NCBI GenBank assembly: GCA_029204225.1
Contig: CM055092.1
Location: 40,948,016-41,012,015, forward strand
Reading direction: 5' to 3'
From: Diphasiastrum complanatum
Lineage: Eukaryota; Streptophyta; Lycopodiopsida; Lycopodiales; Lycopodiaceae
DNA length: 64,000 nucleotides
Position numbers and translations under genes: made by a program. Position 1 is the first letter of the stretch; each line of letters opens with the position of its first letter. The notes below the pieces were generated by a model that saw only the letters and a list, made by a program, of their open reading frames with translations, was not told the DNA's origin and ran no database searches. Positions 22,130 through 33,108 of the stretch are shown in pieces.

Positions 22130-24490
22130 GCATACTATCATCTTCTTCAGCAGGTGACTTCCATCCTTTCAAGAGACTCAAGAATCCTTATATAGACCGC
22201 TCCCATCCATACAAGATTGCACCTGGCACTCAGCGCATCGGCCCTTTGTGAGAGGGAAGACTTTCCGTGGTTCTGGTGGTGTTGCATGTCTCACCAAGGA
22301 TGTTTTCAGTTCTCATTTTAAACTGGTCAAAAGTGATCCATTTGCATGCTTTATTTGGTTTTAGTTCTCTGGTCACTGTTTGGGGCTTTCTCAGGACCTC
22401 TTTCTTGCAGTTTGTTACTTTGCACCACAGACATCATCTTTTGCAGATTTTGGTGGTGACCCTTTCTAGGCACTCTCAGATGATATATTCAGCTTTGCAC
22501 AGCGAGGCCTTATTCTTTTAGCAGGGGATTTTAATGCTCGTACGAGCATCAGGCAAGCTGAGTTTTATGCAGAGAGTGATTTTCTACAGGTTCGCACATT
22601 AGATATGGGCTTTGACAGGACCTCACAGGATGCAGATACTCCAGTTACCCACTTTGGAGAGCGGCTGATTGGTTTAGCAGAGGCCCATTCCTTAACCATT
22701 TTGAATGGCCTTCCTTACTGAACTTCGTCATATCATTTTACTTGTCACCCACATGGAGGAGGACATAGTGTTGTTGACTACTTCATTGGGTCACCGGCTT
22801 TGATCCCATTTCTTCATACCTTCTGCATTATACCTCCTACCATTTCGGATCACTCCCTCCTACTTCTATCCCTTGGTACCACAGTCACAACACACCGTCC
22901 CACTCATCACCATTGCCCGGTTTTCTCTCCATCTGGTTTTCCCCTTTACACTGAGTCCCTAGTTACTTTTCTCCAAGACTTCCCCTTCACCTCCTCAGTT
23001 GACCAACAAGCTATCTTTTTATCTCAGTCTCTTTTGCAATCTGCCAATACTGCCTATCCTTCGAAAACCTTCCCTTCGCATAAATGCACTCACAACAAAT
23101 GGTATGATATAGAGTGCTTCTCATTGCATAAACAAGTTGTATACGCTAGATACCACTCTCCTCACACCCTATCCTTGAAACAAAAAGAATATCACAAAGT
23201 GACTCTGAAAGAAAAGACAGCTTATCTCCAGTCCTTGGGACAAAAACTTGTTGATGCTATTGCCTCCCCATCCTCCCATTTCTTTTGGCGGATGTTCTCT
23301 AAAAACCCTTATAAACCCGCTCCTATTGCTATTGAATCATGGATAAATTATGCTACTAAGCTTTATACAGTTGACTCTCTTTCCATTTCTCTTTCCCCAC
23401 GCCCTTCAGAATTCACCTCTTTACCCCGTCCATGGTTGAAAACGCCATCCAAAATGGTCAAACCCAAAAAGCCACTGATGTTGACCTCCTAAGTATGGAC
23501 TTCCTAAAACCAGTTGCTCACATTATTGCCCCATAATTTCCCATATCTTTAACCAATCTGTCATCTTCGGTCTCCCCACATCGTGGTGCACCAACCTTTT
23601 ACACCCTATCCTCAAAGTCGGGGATCCTTTGATTGTCGACAACTACCGCACTATTATTATCAGTCATACTATGGCCAAGCTATATGGATCCGTTTTACAG
23701 TCTATTGTCAGCTCACGGGCAGAGACGGAGGGGTTACATGCTATGGGACAGGCAGGTTTTCGCGCTGGCTACTCCACAGCTAACCAGATATTCATCTTGA
23801 GATGCATTATTGAGGAGGCTAAGTTCAGGAAGCAGAGGGTTTATTGTTGCTTTGTGGATTTCCGCAAAGCCTTTGATTCTGTTCCGAGACACCTTTTACT
23901 CCAGCGCTTAGCATCGCTTGGCTTTTCTCAGGAGATCATTGCTGCTATCGTCACATTGTATGAGAGAGCATTGGCCCGTTTTCGAGATGGTGATGGATGG
24001 TCCTCTTACATTCATAGTACAGTGGGAGTTAAGCAGGGGTGTCCTTTGTCTTCAGCTTGATGTTTCCGGGCTTCCCATTCGGCTGGGTTATTTGTCTCAG
24101 ACGTTATCTTTCGGCCTGCATTACCGTCTTGGTCAATTTAGGGTCTCTTCTCACAGCTTGCTATTGAGACAGGCAGATACACAGACACACCTCAACCGCT
24201 ACGGATTTGTCAGTGCTGCTCTTTACTGGAGATTGAGGATGAGTTCCATTTTATTTTCCGATGTCTAGCCTACTATGAGATCAGAGGCAGATACCATTGC
24301 TTATACAGAGATACTCCACTTACACTTGCTTCTTTCCTTGCCTTCTCAAATGCGAGATGTGTTGGTTTATTATTGCGAGAGATGTTTACTCTGAGATCTT
24401 CCTTTTTATTGGATGTTTCTGATGTGGATCATAGCCAGTTACGCACTTTTTCCAGAAGAGGGATAGAGATGAGACTTCTGATAGTGAGAT
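22130..24490 (+). pseudogene. LINE endonuclease-reverse transcriptase ORF2 remnant
   Basis: An apurinic-endonuclease-like region shows LLAGDFNARTS near 22,515, then VVDYFIGSPALIPFLHTF and SDHSLLLLSL up to 22,875. RT follows at 23,560-24,058 with DNYRTIII, GQAGFRAGYSTANQIF, CCFVDFRKAFDSVPR and GVKQGCPLSS. The catalytic YADD-type box and the thumb are missing, because right after the GCPLSS block the sequence jumps to a C-terminal Cys/His segment (CQCC...EDEFHFIFRC, 24,210-24,270). Many frame changes are present. LINE RTs prime on nicked target DNA; this copy cannot. Confidence 0.75.
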
Positions 24491-24848
24491 AGACATTCCA
24501 GTACGACGACCGAAGCTCCAGCATCCTCTTCGCTCCTCCAGGCCCAGGGTTCTTCACCGGAGGCCAACACCTGCTTCTCACCATATCACGCAGTTTTTTA
24601 TATCCACTTAGCTAGTTCGGTAACTTATTTCAATTTTCTCTTTCCCTCTGTGTAGCTGGTGGTTAAGATACTGATATTGTACCCTCAACAGAGCAGGAGG
24701 TTAAGCTTTGTTTTTCTCTCTATTTTCTAGTGCTGGTTTAGCTGTTAGGAATAAGTCCTACGTGGACAATGCTCCTTCTTTTTTGATGTATTTTCTACTT
24801 GTCTTATGTGCCCTCAGGTACTTGACAGACATTAATATAATAATTCTG

Positions 24849-24851
<3 letters not shown>

Positions 24852-24922
<71 letters not shown>
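24852..24922. repeat. (TC)n microsatellite
   Basis: About 35 TC units. The opposite hAT-2 arm has a shorter (GA)n at the same place (30,694-30,724), so the tract belongs to hAT-2. Confidence 0.95.
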
Positions 24923-24926
<4 letters not shown>

Positions 24927-25179
24927 TGCAAACCATTTCTGACTAACCATTCAGAGCTAACCATTTGTAAGCAACCACGATAAATTAGCCATGACACAAA
25001 TAGACTGTAAAAAAAAATATACATCTCATCTGATGCCACTGTACATGATGCTAAAATGTGTATCAGTATCTACAAGTCTGTGCTAAAAAAATCATCCCTC
25101 TGCGTGCCAGATGCATCTGCAGGGGTGTCAAATACAAAGTCTGGCTGGGAGTCTGGAGGCATCTGGGACTCCTCTAAGT

Positions 25180-26190
25180 CTGGGCCAACGCCTGCCAAGA
25201 GGCGACTAGAAAAATCATCAGTGCATCCCCTCTTGGCTGGCCTGCCTCTGGGTCTGCCAGAAGGAACCCTTTGTGGTACACTCCTACTTGGGGGTCTCCC
25301 TCTGCCACGGGGGGGTCTCTAGGAGGAACTGCCTGCCTGTGATGCTCTGAGTCGTCTCTGCGCTATCTGTCTCTAGGCAGCAGCCTCTGTCTCCCTCGCA
25401 AACTCTGACCAGCCATCATCTAAAAGGGGGCGTGATGCGGGGGTACTGGGTGGGGCACGTCGACAATCCCCTGCTAGGTCGACCGTCTCGTCTGAATCAT
25501 ATGTGGTCATTAGAGGAGGGCAATGGAACGTCAACAGGGAGGGTGGTGGTCTCATCGGCATCGGCATCATCATCGGGCTCACCCCGCAGAGCACGCCGAG
25601 CGGCATCGTCTGGATCAACCTTTGGCTCTGGCTCATGATCTGCCGCTGCAACCAGGCATTCGTCGGGATTGACCTGCACAAGTCAATCATTTGTGAGAAT
25701 AGCCGAAGCAACCGTGAGGGCATTAAACTGAATGTCTCAAACCAATACAAAAGCAAAATGATAGAGCAACGAAATATACCTGCAGCAGTAGGGCACGTGC
25801 GCCTCCTGCCCTCATGCTCTCCGTGATGCGTCGAACCACTTTGGTGTTGGTGTTGCAGTACACCAGGTCATTGCACCGCTCCGTCGTCAGACGGTTCCGC
25901 CTGTTCGTGTGAACAAGGCTGAACGCTGACCAGTTCCGCTCGCACACGCAAGCAGAACAGTCCTGCATTAATTGGCAACAACTCGAGTGAGTACCGACCT
26001 TGTAGAGAAAATGCGAAAACTGGTTGGATGAATGAGATAAGACAACATACCTATGAAAGGACTTGGAGAGCGAGCCAGAAAGGCTCCATGAAGAGGATCT
26101 CGTGGAAGGCCAAGCCCTCTGGGGTCGTGGACAGGTCCATGGCGGTGAACTCTGCCGAAGTGGCCATGTGCCGCAATTCTCCCTTGACCT
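25180..26190 (-). pseudogene. hAT-2 transposase 3' exons (minus copy)
   Basis: Minus-strand blocks are LKGELRHMATSAEFTAMD and FHEILFMEPFW (26,190-26,060); then the hAT dimerisation block DCSACVCERNWSAFSLVHT, RRNRLTTERCNDLVYCNTN (25,965-25,760) after an intron; then a last exon (25,680-25,180) with an acidic stretch (DDDADADETTTLPVDVP) and a tail rich in Arg/Pro. The upstream catalytic exons are absent. At 26,190 the sequence switches to a second copy in the opposite orientation. Confidence 0.7.
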
Positions 26191-27898
26191 TAGGTAGCCG
26201 CGGCGAGCCGTCCACAGATGCCGCGGACTCTATTTCTACTTGTGCACCCACTGCCACCGCCCCTGCCACTGGCACACCCAACGTCATCGTCCCCACTGCC
26301 GCTGTATCCCACCTCCGCTTCCGCCTCCGCCACAGCCACCCGTACCCCCTCCGCCAGTACTCCCCATGGATCCACAGCCTCCACTGCTGCACCTACGCCT
26401 TTGCTATTACCGTCAGATCTACACGGCCCGTCCACATCTTCCGCTTCCGCACCTGCACCTATGCCACCACCTCCAAATCCGCATCGTCCATCCACATCCT
26501 CCCAGCCATCCACATCCCGAGGCACCAGACAGATGTCCATGCCAGGATCTTTCAGAGAGGGGCAGCACAAAGAGGCCACCAGGACCATAGCACAGATGTT
26601 CTATGACCTGAACCTCCTCTTTATCATGGCATCATCCCGCATCTTTCGAGAGGCTATCTCAAAAGTTGCAGTTTGCGGGCCCGGCTACACACCACCCACA
26701 GCCGACGCACTACGAGGCCCTTTGCTCCAGGACCGGGTTGCATCAGTCAAAGAGAGATTGGCCGCACTGCACAGGCTTGGGACAGATACGGTTGTTCCAT
26801 CATGGCTGATGGGTGGACTGATCGTCGCAGACGTCCACTCATCAACGTGATTGTTTCTAGTTGTTACGGTTCCATGTTCCTGCACAGCATCGACACCTCC
26901 GAGGCAGGGAGAGTGCACTCGGCCGAGTACATTTACGGCATCATTCGCGCAGCGATAGAGGAGGTCGGGCCACAGCACATTGTCCAGGTATAATCTTCTT
27001 TCATTGGTTGCTTGGTCATTTACTGCTTAATGTTGATACAATAGTTTTGCGTAGTTTTCGATTGATTGCAATGTGTTTCCAAGCTGTGAACTGATCGTGT
27101 GAACGTATCACAAAAGGTTGTGACGGACAATGCGTCCAACTGCCGCGGTATGGGGGAGCTTCTTATGGCAGACTACCCCTCCATTGTCTGGACTCCATGT
27201 GCCGCACACTCACTGGACCTCCTCTTGCATTCCATCGGACGCATGCCTTGGGTCAGTGACATTCTCACGAGGGCACTTGCGGTTGTGGACTTCGTCACAC
27301 GCAAGTGCCGCATGACGGCCCTTTTCCGCACATTCAGCAGGTAAGCTGCTACGATTTTTTTGGCTCGTTCAAGATGCTTCTTTATTTTTTGCTCGTTTCA
27401 TGTGTGCCTCTCATTCCGTTTGTCAATGCAGGCTCGACTTGAAGAAGCCCGCTTGCACCCGCTTCGCCTACCAGTTCATCATGCTTGAGCGGCTACACAA
27501 GCTCAAGGGTGAATTGCGGCACATGGCCACTTCGACAAAGTTCACCGCCATGGACCAATCCACGACCACAAAGGGCTTGGTCTTCCACGACATCTTATTC
27601 ATGGAGCCTTTCTGGGTGGATATGCAGCAGCTGATGGACGTCATGCGCCCCATCAACTCTGTTCTGTCCAATTTTTTGCAAATTGTTTTGGTACCTTTTT
27701 CCTATTTTTTAACAGGAGGGGGCAGGTGGATGCCAGACACCCTTTGATAATTAATTCCGGGGGAAAAACAGGGGCCATAAATTGCTTTTATTTTGCTTTT
27801 GGGATGGGGGACAGTGTAGGCAGGTGCCTGTATTTTTTTTTTTTTTGAAAAGAAAAAAAATTGCAAAAAATTGGACGCGTCCGCCATCCGCTTCCTTA
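26191..27898 (+). mobile_element. hAT-2 copy in plus orientation, 5'-truncated and internally deleted
   Basis: It starts at the head-to-head junction near 26,190, in the sequence for the Thr/Ala/Pro-rich linker, and runs through catalytic exons. It then jumps near 27,670 directly into the right-terminal block, ending at CTTCCTTA (27,898). It is joined head-to-tail to the next copy across a short TATATAATATT spacer. Confidence 0.75.
26200..27690 (+). pseudogene. hAT-2 transposase catalytic exons
   Basis: The first block is a low-complexity Ala/Thr/Pro linker, followed by FYDLNLLFIMASSRIFREA and AWDRYGCSIMADGWTDRRRR with the first catalytic Asp. Introns follow with donors near 26,988 (CCAG|GTATAA) and 27,340 (CAGCAG|GTAAGC) and acceptors near 27,114 and 27,431. 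The second exon has VVTDNASNCRGMGELL (second Asp) and CAAHSLDLLLHS (Cys-His pair); the third has LKGELRHMATSTKF. Frame changes near 26,760 and the missing dimerisation domain disable it. The exon layout differs from hAT-1, where the same blocks are in one exon. Confidence 0.75.
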
Positions 27899-28148
27899 GA
27901 TATATAATATTAGACATGAGGGTCCGGGCCGAAGTGCCCGAGTCCGCGTCCGCGTCCTCGCTCGGACCCGGACCTGGACGCGTTCGAACCCCAAACGTGG
28001 GGTCGAACGCGTCCTTTTTTTTAAAAAAAAATTTTTTAAGGCTGGACGCATCTGGAGCCCGGAACGCGTCCGGGCCCTGGACGCGTTTTTTTTTTTAAAA
28101 AAGAAAAAAAACAAAACCACGCGGGCCTGCGGACAATTCGCAAAACCC

Positions 28149-28150
<2 letters not shown>

Positions 28151-28230
<80 letters not shown>
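28151..28230. repeat. (GA)n tract 1 in the hAT-2 5' region
   Basis: About 40 GA units lie between the hAT-2 terminus and the transposase start. Confidence 0.95.
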
Positions 28231-28233
<3 letters not shown>

Positions 28234-28499
28234 TGTTTGTGTGTGTGTGTGTGTGAAAATTGTGTGCGACTTTTCTGTTGTTGATTTGTGTGCATACAGT
28301 TGTGTGTGTGTGGTGATCTGTGTGAGAGAGAGAGAGGAAGAGACAGAGAGTGTGAGGGACGGAGAGAGGATTTGTGTGTGCGCACAGTGTGTGTGTGTGA
28401 GTTTAGGATTCAGGTTTAAGGGTGCTTGGGTTTGGGGTATAGGGTTTAGGGTGGGAGAGAGAGCTTGGATTTCCGTGCTTCTGTGTGTGTGTGTGTGCA

Positions 28500-28501
<2 letters not shown>

Positions 28502-28560
<59 letters not shown>
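28502..28560. repeat. (GA)n tract 2 abutting the hAT-2 transposase ATG
   Basis: About 29 GA units end one base before the ATG at 28,561. The tract would lie in the 5' leader. Confidence 0.95.
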
Positions 28561-28564
<4 letters not shown>

Positions 28565-30216
28565 TGCTCATCCCATTTGGGATGAGGTGGAGGTGGTGCC
28601 CGACAAAAAGTGGCGTTGCCCTTTTTGTCGAAAGCAGTTCACAGGGAACGCCTCTCGGGTTCGAGCACATCTGGGGGGGTTGCCAGTCCGACCCAAGGGG
28701 GGGACACTACGGGATCGACATTTGTATGGTCATCCCCGCTGCGGAGAGGGCTCGCATTATCGAGACATATTCTGAGACAGCTGCTGAGCCCGGCGAGCTG
28801 TCCACAGATGCCGCGGACTCTATTTCTACTGGTGCACCCACTGCCACCGCCCCTGCCACTGGTACACCCACCGCCCCCACCGTCGCATCTGCACCTGCCA
28901 CCGCCGCTGCATCCGCACCCGCCCCCGCCACCGCCTCCGCCTCCGCCTCCGCCAGTACTCCCCATGGATCCACAGCCTCCACTGCTGCACCTACGCCTCT
29001 ACCATCACCGTCAGATCTCCCCTTTATCATGGCATCATCCCGCATCTTTCGAGAGGCTATCTCGAAAGTTGCAATCTGCGGGCCCAGCTACACACCACCC
29101 ACAGCCGACACACTACAAGGCCCTTTGCTCCAGGACCGGGTTGCATCAGTCAGAGAGAGACTGGCCGCACTGCACGAGGCTTGGGGTAAATACGGCTGTT
29201 CCATCATGGCTGATGGGTGGATTGATCGTCGCAGACGTCCACTCATCAACGTGATTGCAGAGCTGTGTGCGGACTGGTTCGCATACATCCGCCTCCTCAG
29301 CAACAACACTGGGTTCCGCAGCAGGCTCGAGGTGCAGAGGCTCGGTTACAGGTAAACTCTTGATATATCGTACGCTATCGTTTGTTCAATTTCCCTGTGC
29401 AGGCTCAAGTGTACTCAAGCATATCTGCAGGCACTCTTTGGGGCTGTTCGGCGAGGAGCTTGCACGTGTCCGAGAGAACAGGCTCTTGCCTGTATCATGG
29501 TGGGAGAGCTATGGCACCGGACAGCCAGACCTGAGGACGCTTGCGCTCCGAGTCCTTTCACAGGTATGTTGTCTTATCTCATTCATCCAACCAGTTTTCA
29601 CATTTTCTCTACAAGGTCGGTACTCACTCGAGTTGTTGCCAATTAATGCAGGACTGTTCTGCTTGCGTGTGTGAGCGGAACTGGTCAACGTTCAGCCTTG
29701 TTCACACGAACAGGTGGAACCGTCTGACGACGGAGCGGTGCAATGACCTAGTGTACTGCAACACCAACACCAGAGTGGTTCGACGCATCACAGAGAGCAT
29801 GAGGGCAGGAGGCGCACGCACCCTACTGCTGCAGGTATATTTCGTTGCTTTGTCGTTTTTCTTTCGTATTGGTTTAAGACATTCAGTTTAATGCCCTCAC
29901 AGTTGCTTCGGCTATTCTCACGAATGATTGACTTGTGCAGGTCAATCCCGATGAGTGTGTGGTTGCAGCGGCAGATCATGAGCCAGAGCCAGAGCCAGAG
30001 GTTGATCCAGACGATGCCGCTCCGCATGCTCTGCGGGGCCATCCCGAGGATGATGCCGATGCCGATGAGACCACCCCCCTCCCTGCTGACGTTCCATTGC
30101 CCTCCTCTAATGATAAGCCCACATATGATTCAGATGAGACGGTCGACCTTGCAGGGGATGGTCCACATGCCCCACCCAGTACTCCCGCATCACGCCCCCT
30201 TTCCGATGATGGCTAG
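28561..30216 (+). pseudogene. hAT-2 transposase, BED start to last exon, internally deleted
   Basis: ATG at 28,561 begins MAAHPIWDEVEVVPDKKWRC, followed by a BED-type finger (CPFCRKQFTGNASRVRAHLGG). A frame change follows near 28,680, then the Thr/Ala/Pro linker, IMASSRIFREAISKVAICGP, and YGCSIMADGWIDRRRR, where WTD has become WID. Near 29,260 it jumps to a segment before the dimerisation domain. Then come WWESYGTGQPDLRTLALRVL (29,497-29,560), an intron, CSACVCERNWSTFSLVHTNR (29,655-29,720) and the acidic last exon (29,940-30,216). The second Asp and the CxxH pair are lost. Hence inactive. Confidence 0.75.
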
Positions 30217-30691
30217 TCAAAGTTTGCGAGGGAGACAGAGGCTGCTGCCCAGAGACAGATAGCGCAGAGACAACTCAGAGCATCACAGACAGGCAGTTCT
30301 TCCCAGAGACCCCCCTGTGGAAGAGGGAGACCCCCAGGCAGGAGTGTACCATAGAGGGTTCCTTCCGGCAGACCCAGAGGCAAGCCAGCCAAGAGGGGAT
30401 GCACTGATGATTTTTCTAGTCGTCTCTTGGCAGGCGTTGGCCCAGACTTAGAGGAGTCCCAGATGCCTCCAGACTCCCCTACAGATGCATCTGGCACGCA
30501 GAGGGATGATTTTTTTAGCACGGACTTGTAGATACTGATACACATTTTAGCATCATGTACAGTGGCATCAGATGAGATGTATATATATTTTTACAGTCTA
30601 TTGGTGTCATGGCTAATTTATCGTGGTTGCTTACAAATGGTTAGCTCTGTGAAATTTGAATGGTTAGTCAGAAATGGTTTGCTTCGTGCAA

Positions 30692-30693
<2 letters not shown>

Positions 30694-30724
<31 letters not shown>
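30694..30724. repeat. (GA)n microsatellite in the hAT-2 3' region
   Basis: About 15 GA units, the counterpart of the (TC)n tract at 24,852-24,922. Confidence 0.95.
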
Positions 30725-30726
<2 letters not shown>

Positions 30727-31039
30727 AGCACATCTGCATCTCATTCATAACATATGCATCATGTTCAACCATTTAACATAACGTGATAAATCCGACACCC
30801 CAACAAATGGCACAGTTAATATAACACCCTAAACCCTAACAAATCATCCTAAACCCACAACCCCACAGCCATAACCATCAAAACAAGCCACAAGCATAAT
30901 CATCATAACCACATCCATAAACATCATCAACCCCACCCACGTCCTCATTGTGTCGTAGTCATTGCACCACAGGTATGTGCAGATTCAACGTCAAAGCTAC
31001 ACTTGTGTAGCATACACTTAACCTGCGTAGAACGTATTC

Positions 31040-32140
31040 ATGGTCCAGGAATACAATCCACTGGTTCGTGGAGCGGGTACGTACCCAAGGGACCGAGCCT
31101 GGCTCGATTCGGGCATCATCCGGTCAAAATGGTCGTTTGACGGGCTAGAAACGCAATTAGGTCAGTCGAAATGGACTAGTTTTGCAGCTATCCGTCTGAC
31201 GGTCTCGTTTCTCCAAACAGGATCTGTTTCAGGTGTCGTCTGTTTCGGCCAGCGGACAACCTCGATAGTATGGGAGTAGACGAGACGAGGACCGGACGGA
31301 CGGCAGGCCCAGTACGTCCTTCCGAAGTTCAAGGTCAAAACAGGGCTTCGTGGACACTTTGCCGGGATGGGACCTAAAAACATTCGGAATTGACAAAATG
31401 GTCCGGGAATACAGTCCAACGATTCGTGATCCCGATATGATCTCAAGGGACCGAGCCTGACTCGATTCGGGTGTTGTTCGGTCAAAATGGCCGTTCGACG
31501 GGACAGAAACGCAATTAGGTCACGTGAAATGGACCAGTTTTGCCGGTCTCTGTCCGACGGCCCAGTTTCTCCAAACTCGCATCGTTTCGGGTGTCATCCG
31601 TTTCGGCCAACCGACAACCTCGCCAGGAACCTGTAGGAGCAGACAGGACGAGGAACGGACGGACGGCCTACAGTGAATGAAACAGTTTTGCATAAGTAAT
31701 TAGTAGGCTGTTGAAGTTCATCCGGGGGGAAACCGATCACAGCATATAAGACAGAGTACTGTGTAGAATGCATCAATGGTCCGGGAACATAGTCCACAGG
31801 TTCGTGATCCCGATACGAACCCAAGGGATCGAGTCTAGCTCGATTCGGGTATCGTTCGGTCAAAATTACCCTTCCACTGGAGAGAAGCGCAATTAGGTCA
31901 AGCGAAATGGACTAGTTTTGAAACTCTCCGTCCGACGGTCCCGTTTCTCCAAACGGGATCCGATTCGGGTGCCGTCTGTTTCAGCCAGTGGACAACCTCG
32001 ATATGAACCTGTGGGAACAAACAGGACGAGGAAACGACCGACAGTCGGCCCGCAACGTCCGTCCGAAGTTCGACGTTAAACAGGGCTTCGGGGACACTTT
32101 GTCCGATCAGGACCTGAAAACTGGGAGATGTTTCGGAGCC
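31040..32140. repeat. Three tandem ~365-bp repeats in the hAT-2 3' region
   Basis: Units begin near 31,040, 31,398 and 31,768, each opening ATGGTCC(A/G)GGAA followed by TTCGTG. They share AAGGGACCGAGCC, CTCGATTCGGG, GGTCAAAATGG, GTTTCTCCAAAC and GTTTCGGCCA. The third unit is closest to the lone unit in the other arm. They are non-coding. Confidence 0.85.
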
Positions 32141-32619
32141 CCCGTGCTGGTACGCAAAATCTCGACATCGTATTGTAGCGTGTTGAAGTAGTGCCATAAC
32201 TAATTAGTAAGTTGTTGAAGTTCATCCGGGAAGAAACCAATCTCATCAACGGAGTCACACTAGTCTATAGCTTGTCACAGTAGCCTCTAGCTTGTCACTG
32301 CTCATTAGCCATGGTTGTTTAGTAATATCTCAGTTATGAGAGGCATGGCCCAGTGGTTAGGTCTGTTGCAAATTTTTTTGGTACCGTTTTCCTATTTTTT
32401 AACAGGAGGGGGCAGGTGGGTGTCAGACACCTCTAATAATTAATTCCGGGGGAAAAATAGGGGCCATAAATTGCTTTTATTTTGCTTTTGGGATGGGGGA
32501 CAGTGTAGGCAGGTGCCTGTATTTTTATTTTTTTTTGAAAAAAAAAAAATTGCAAAAAAACGGACGCGTCCGGACGCAGACGCACCCCTGGCGCGTCTGC
32601 GTCCGCCACTCGCTTCATT

Positions 32620-32621
<2 letters not shown>

Positions 32622-32665
<44 letters not shown>
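32622..32665. repeat. (TA)n tract between hAT-2 and hAT-1 ends
   Basis: 22 TA units are flanked by a hAT-2 right end (CGCTTCATTAGA) and a hAT-1 left end (CATAGTACCC). Confidence 0.95.
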
Positions 32666-32667
<2 letters not shown>

Positions 32668-32734
32668 TAGTACCCTCTGGTACCGCTGGTATGGTACCGC
32701 CGGTACCATATCAGTGGTACCACCGGTACGGTAC

Positions 32735-33092
32735 TGTTACGAGCTCGTAACCAGTGCCGAACCCTAGAGAACACATATAGGTCAGATACCACAGTCAGGG
32801 TCGTGTCCAGTGTACATGACCAACAGGGCAAGACAGTGTGAGTAGTGTGCCCCAGCACGGTCCATAGCCATGGCGGGCCTAACACAGCCTAGGGACCCTG
32901 TCAGCAGGATAGGGCTCCCAGTTGGGTCCCGACGTGCAGTCGGCCACGTCAGTGCCACGTGGCCGACACTTGGCAATAGCATGCTACCAGTCCTCACACT
33001 GGGCTAGGAGGGGCTTACTCTATATCAGGGAGTAGGCAAGGTTGGGTGGATCAGTTAGTGTTTGCCCTACTGTGGTGTTAGGATCTATTACA
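32735..33092 (+). repeat. Gypsy 5' LTR (358 bp)
   Basis: Starts TGTTACGAGCTCGTAACC, including the 16-bp perfect palindrome GTTACGAGCTCGTAAC, and ends GGATCTATTACA. It matches the 3' LTR at 357 of 358 positions by my reading. Confidence 0.95.
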
Positions 33093-33093
33093 C

Positions 33094-33108
33094 TGGTATC
33101 AGAGCCAT
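33094..33108 (+). other. Gypsy primer-binding site
   Basis: TGGTATCAGAGCCAT lies one base after the 5' LTR. This is the common initiator-Met tRNA 3'-end complement in plant LTR elements. Confidence 0.9.

Larger units (their letters stand above)
21060..24850 (+). mobile_element. LINE (non-LTR retrotransposon), degenerate and internally deleted
   Basis: It is inserted in hAT-2: the uninterrupted sequence is seen, inverted, at 30,690-30,760. Content on the plus strand runs ORF1-like coiled coil, endonuclease, reverse transcriptase and a Cys/His C-terminal segment. Exact ends and target duplication could not be fixed because the right edge adjoins a (TC)n tract. Confidence 0.75.
19558..26190 (-). 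mobile_element. hAT-2 copy in minus orientation, interrupted by a LINE
   Basis: The right terminus is at 19,558 (TAAGGAAGCGG, GGACGCG motifs), followed by a conserved non-coding block with GGGCCATAAATTGC-type sequence. One unit of a roughly 365-bp repeat lies at 20,310-20,680, then sequence ending near 21,060 where a LINE intervenes. The element resumes near 24,850 with a (TC)n tract and the 3' exons of a transposase (25,050-26,190). The 5' transposase exons are missing. It is the inverted counterpart of 29,500-32,620. Confidence 0.75.
27912..32620 (+). mobile_element. hAT-2 copy in plus orientation with both ends, internally deleted
   Basis: The left end is near 27,912 (ACATGAGGGTCCGGGCC) with GGACGCGTTCGA-type motifs to 28,090. 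Two GA tracts, the BED exon at 28,561, a truncated linker and DUF659 start, dimerisation exons and the last exon follow. The 3' region contains three ~365-bp repeats, then the right terminus CGCTTCATTA at 32,620 next to (TA)n. The DUF659 catalytic core is largely deleted near 29,260. Confidence 0.75.

Noticed and set aside
28036-28670. Long SLSLSL / REREREW reading frames on both strands
   Set aside because: Translations of GA tracts; only the BED frame from 28,561 is meaningful.
31040-32197. Several 60-107-aa frames in the hAT-2 3' region
   Set aside because: They recur because the DNA is a tandem repeat; stops differ between units and no motif is present.
32433-32885. 150-aa frame crossing the TA tract and LTR
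   Set aside because: Spans an insertion boundary, so it cannot be a single old gene; IYIYIY part is (TA)n.
33094-33108. tRNA gene at the primer-binding site
   Set aside because: Only the short 3'-end complement is present; there is no cloverleaf.
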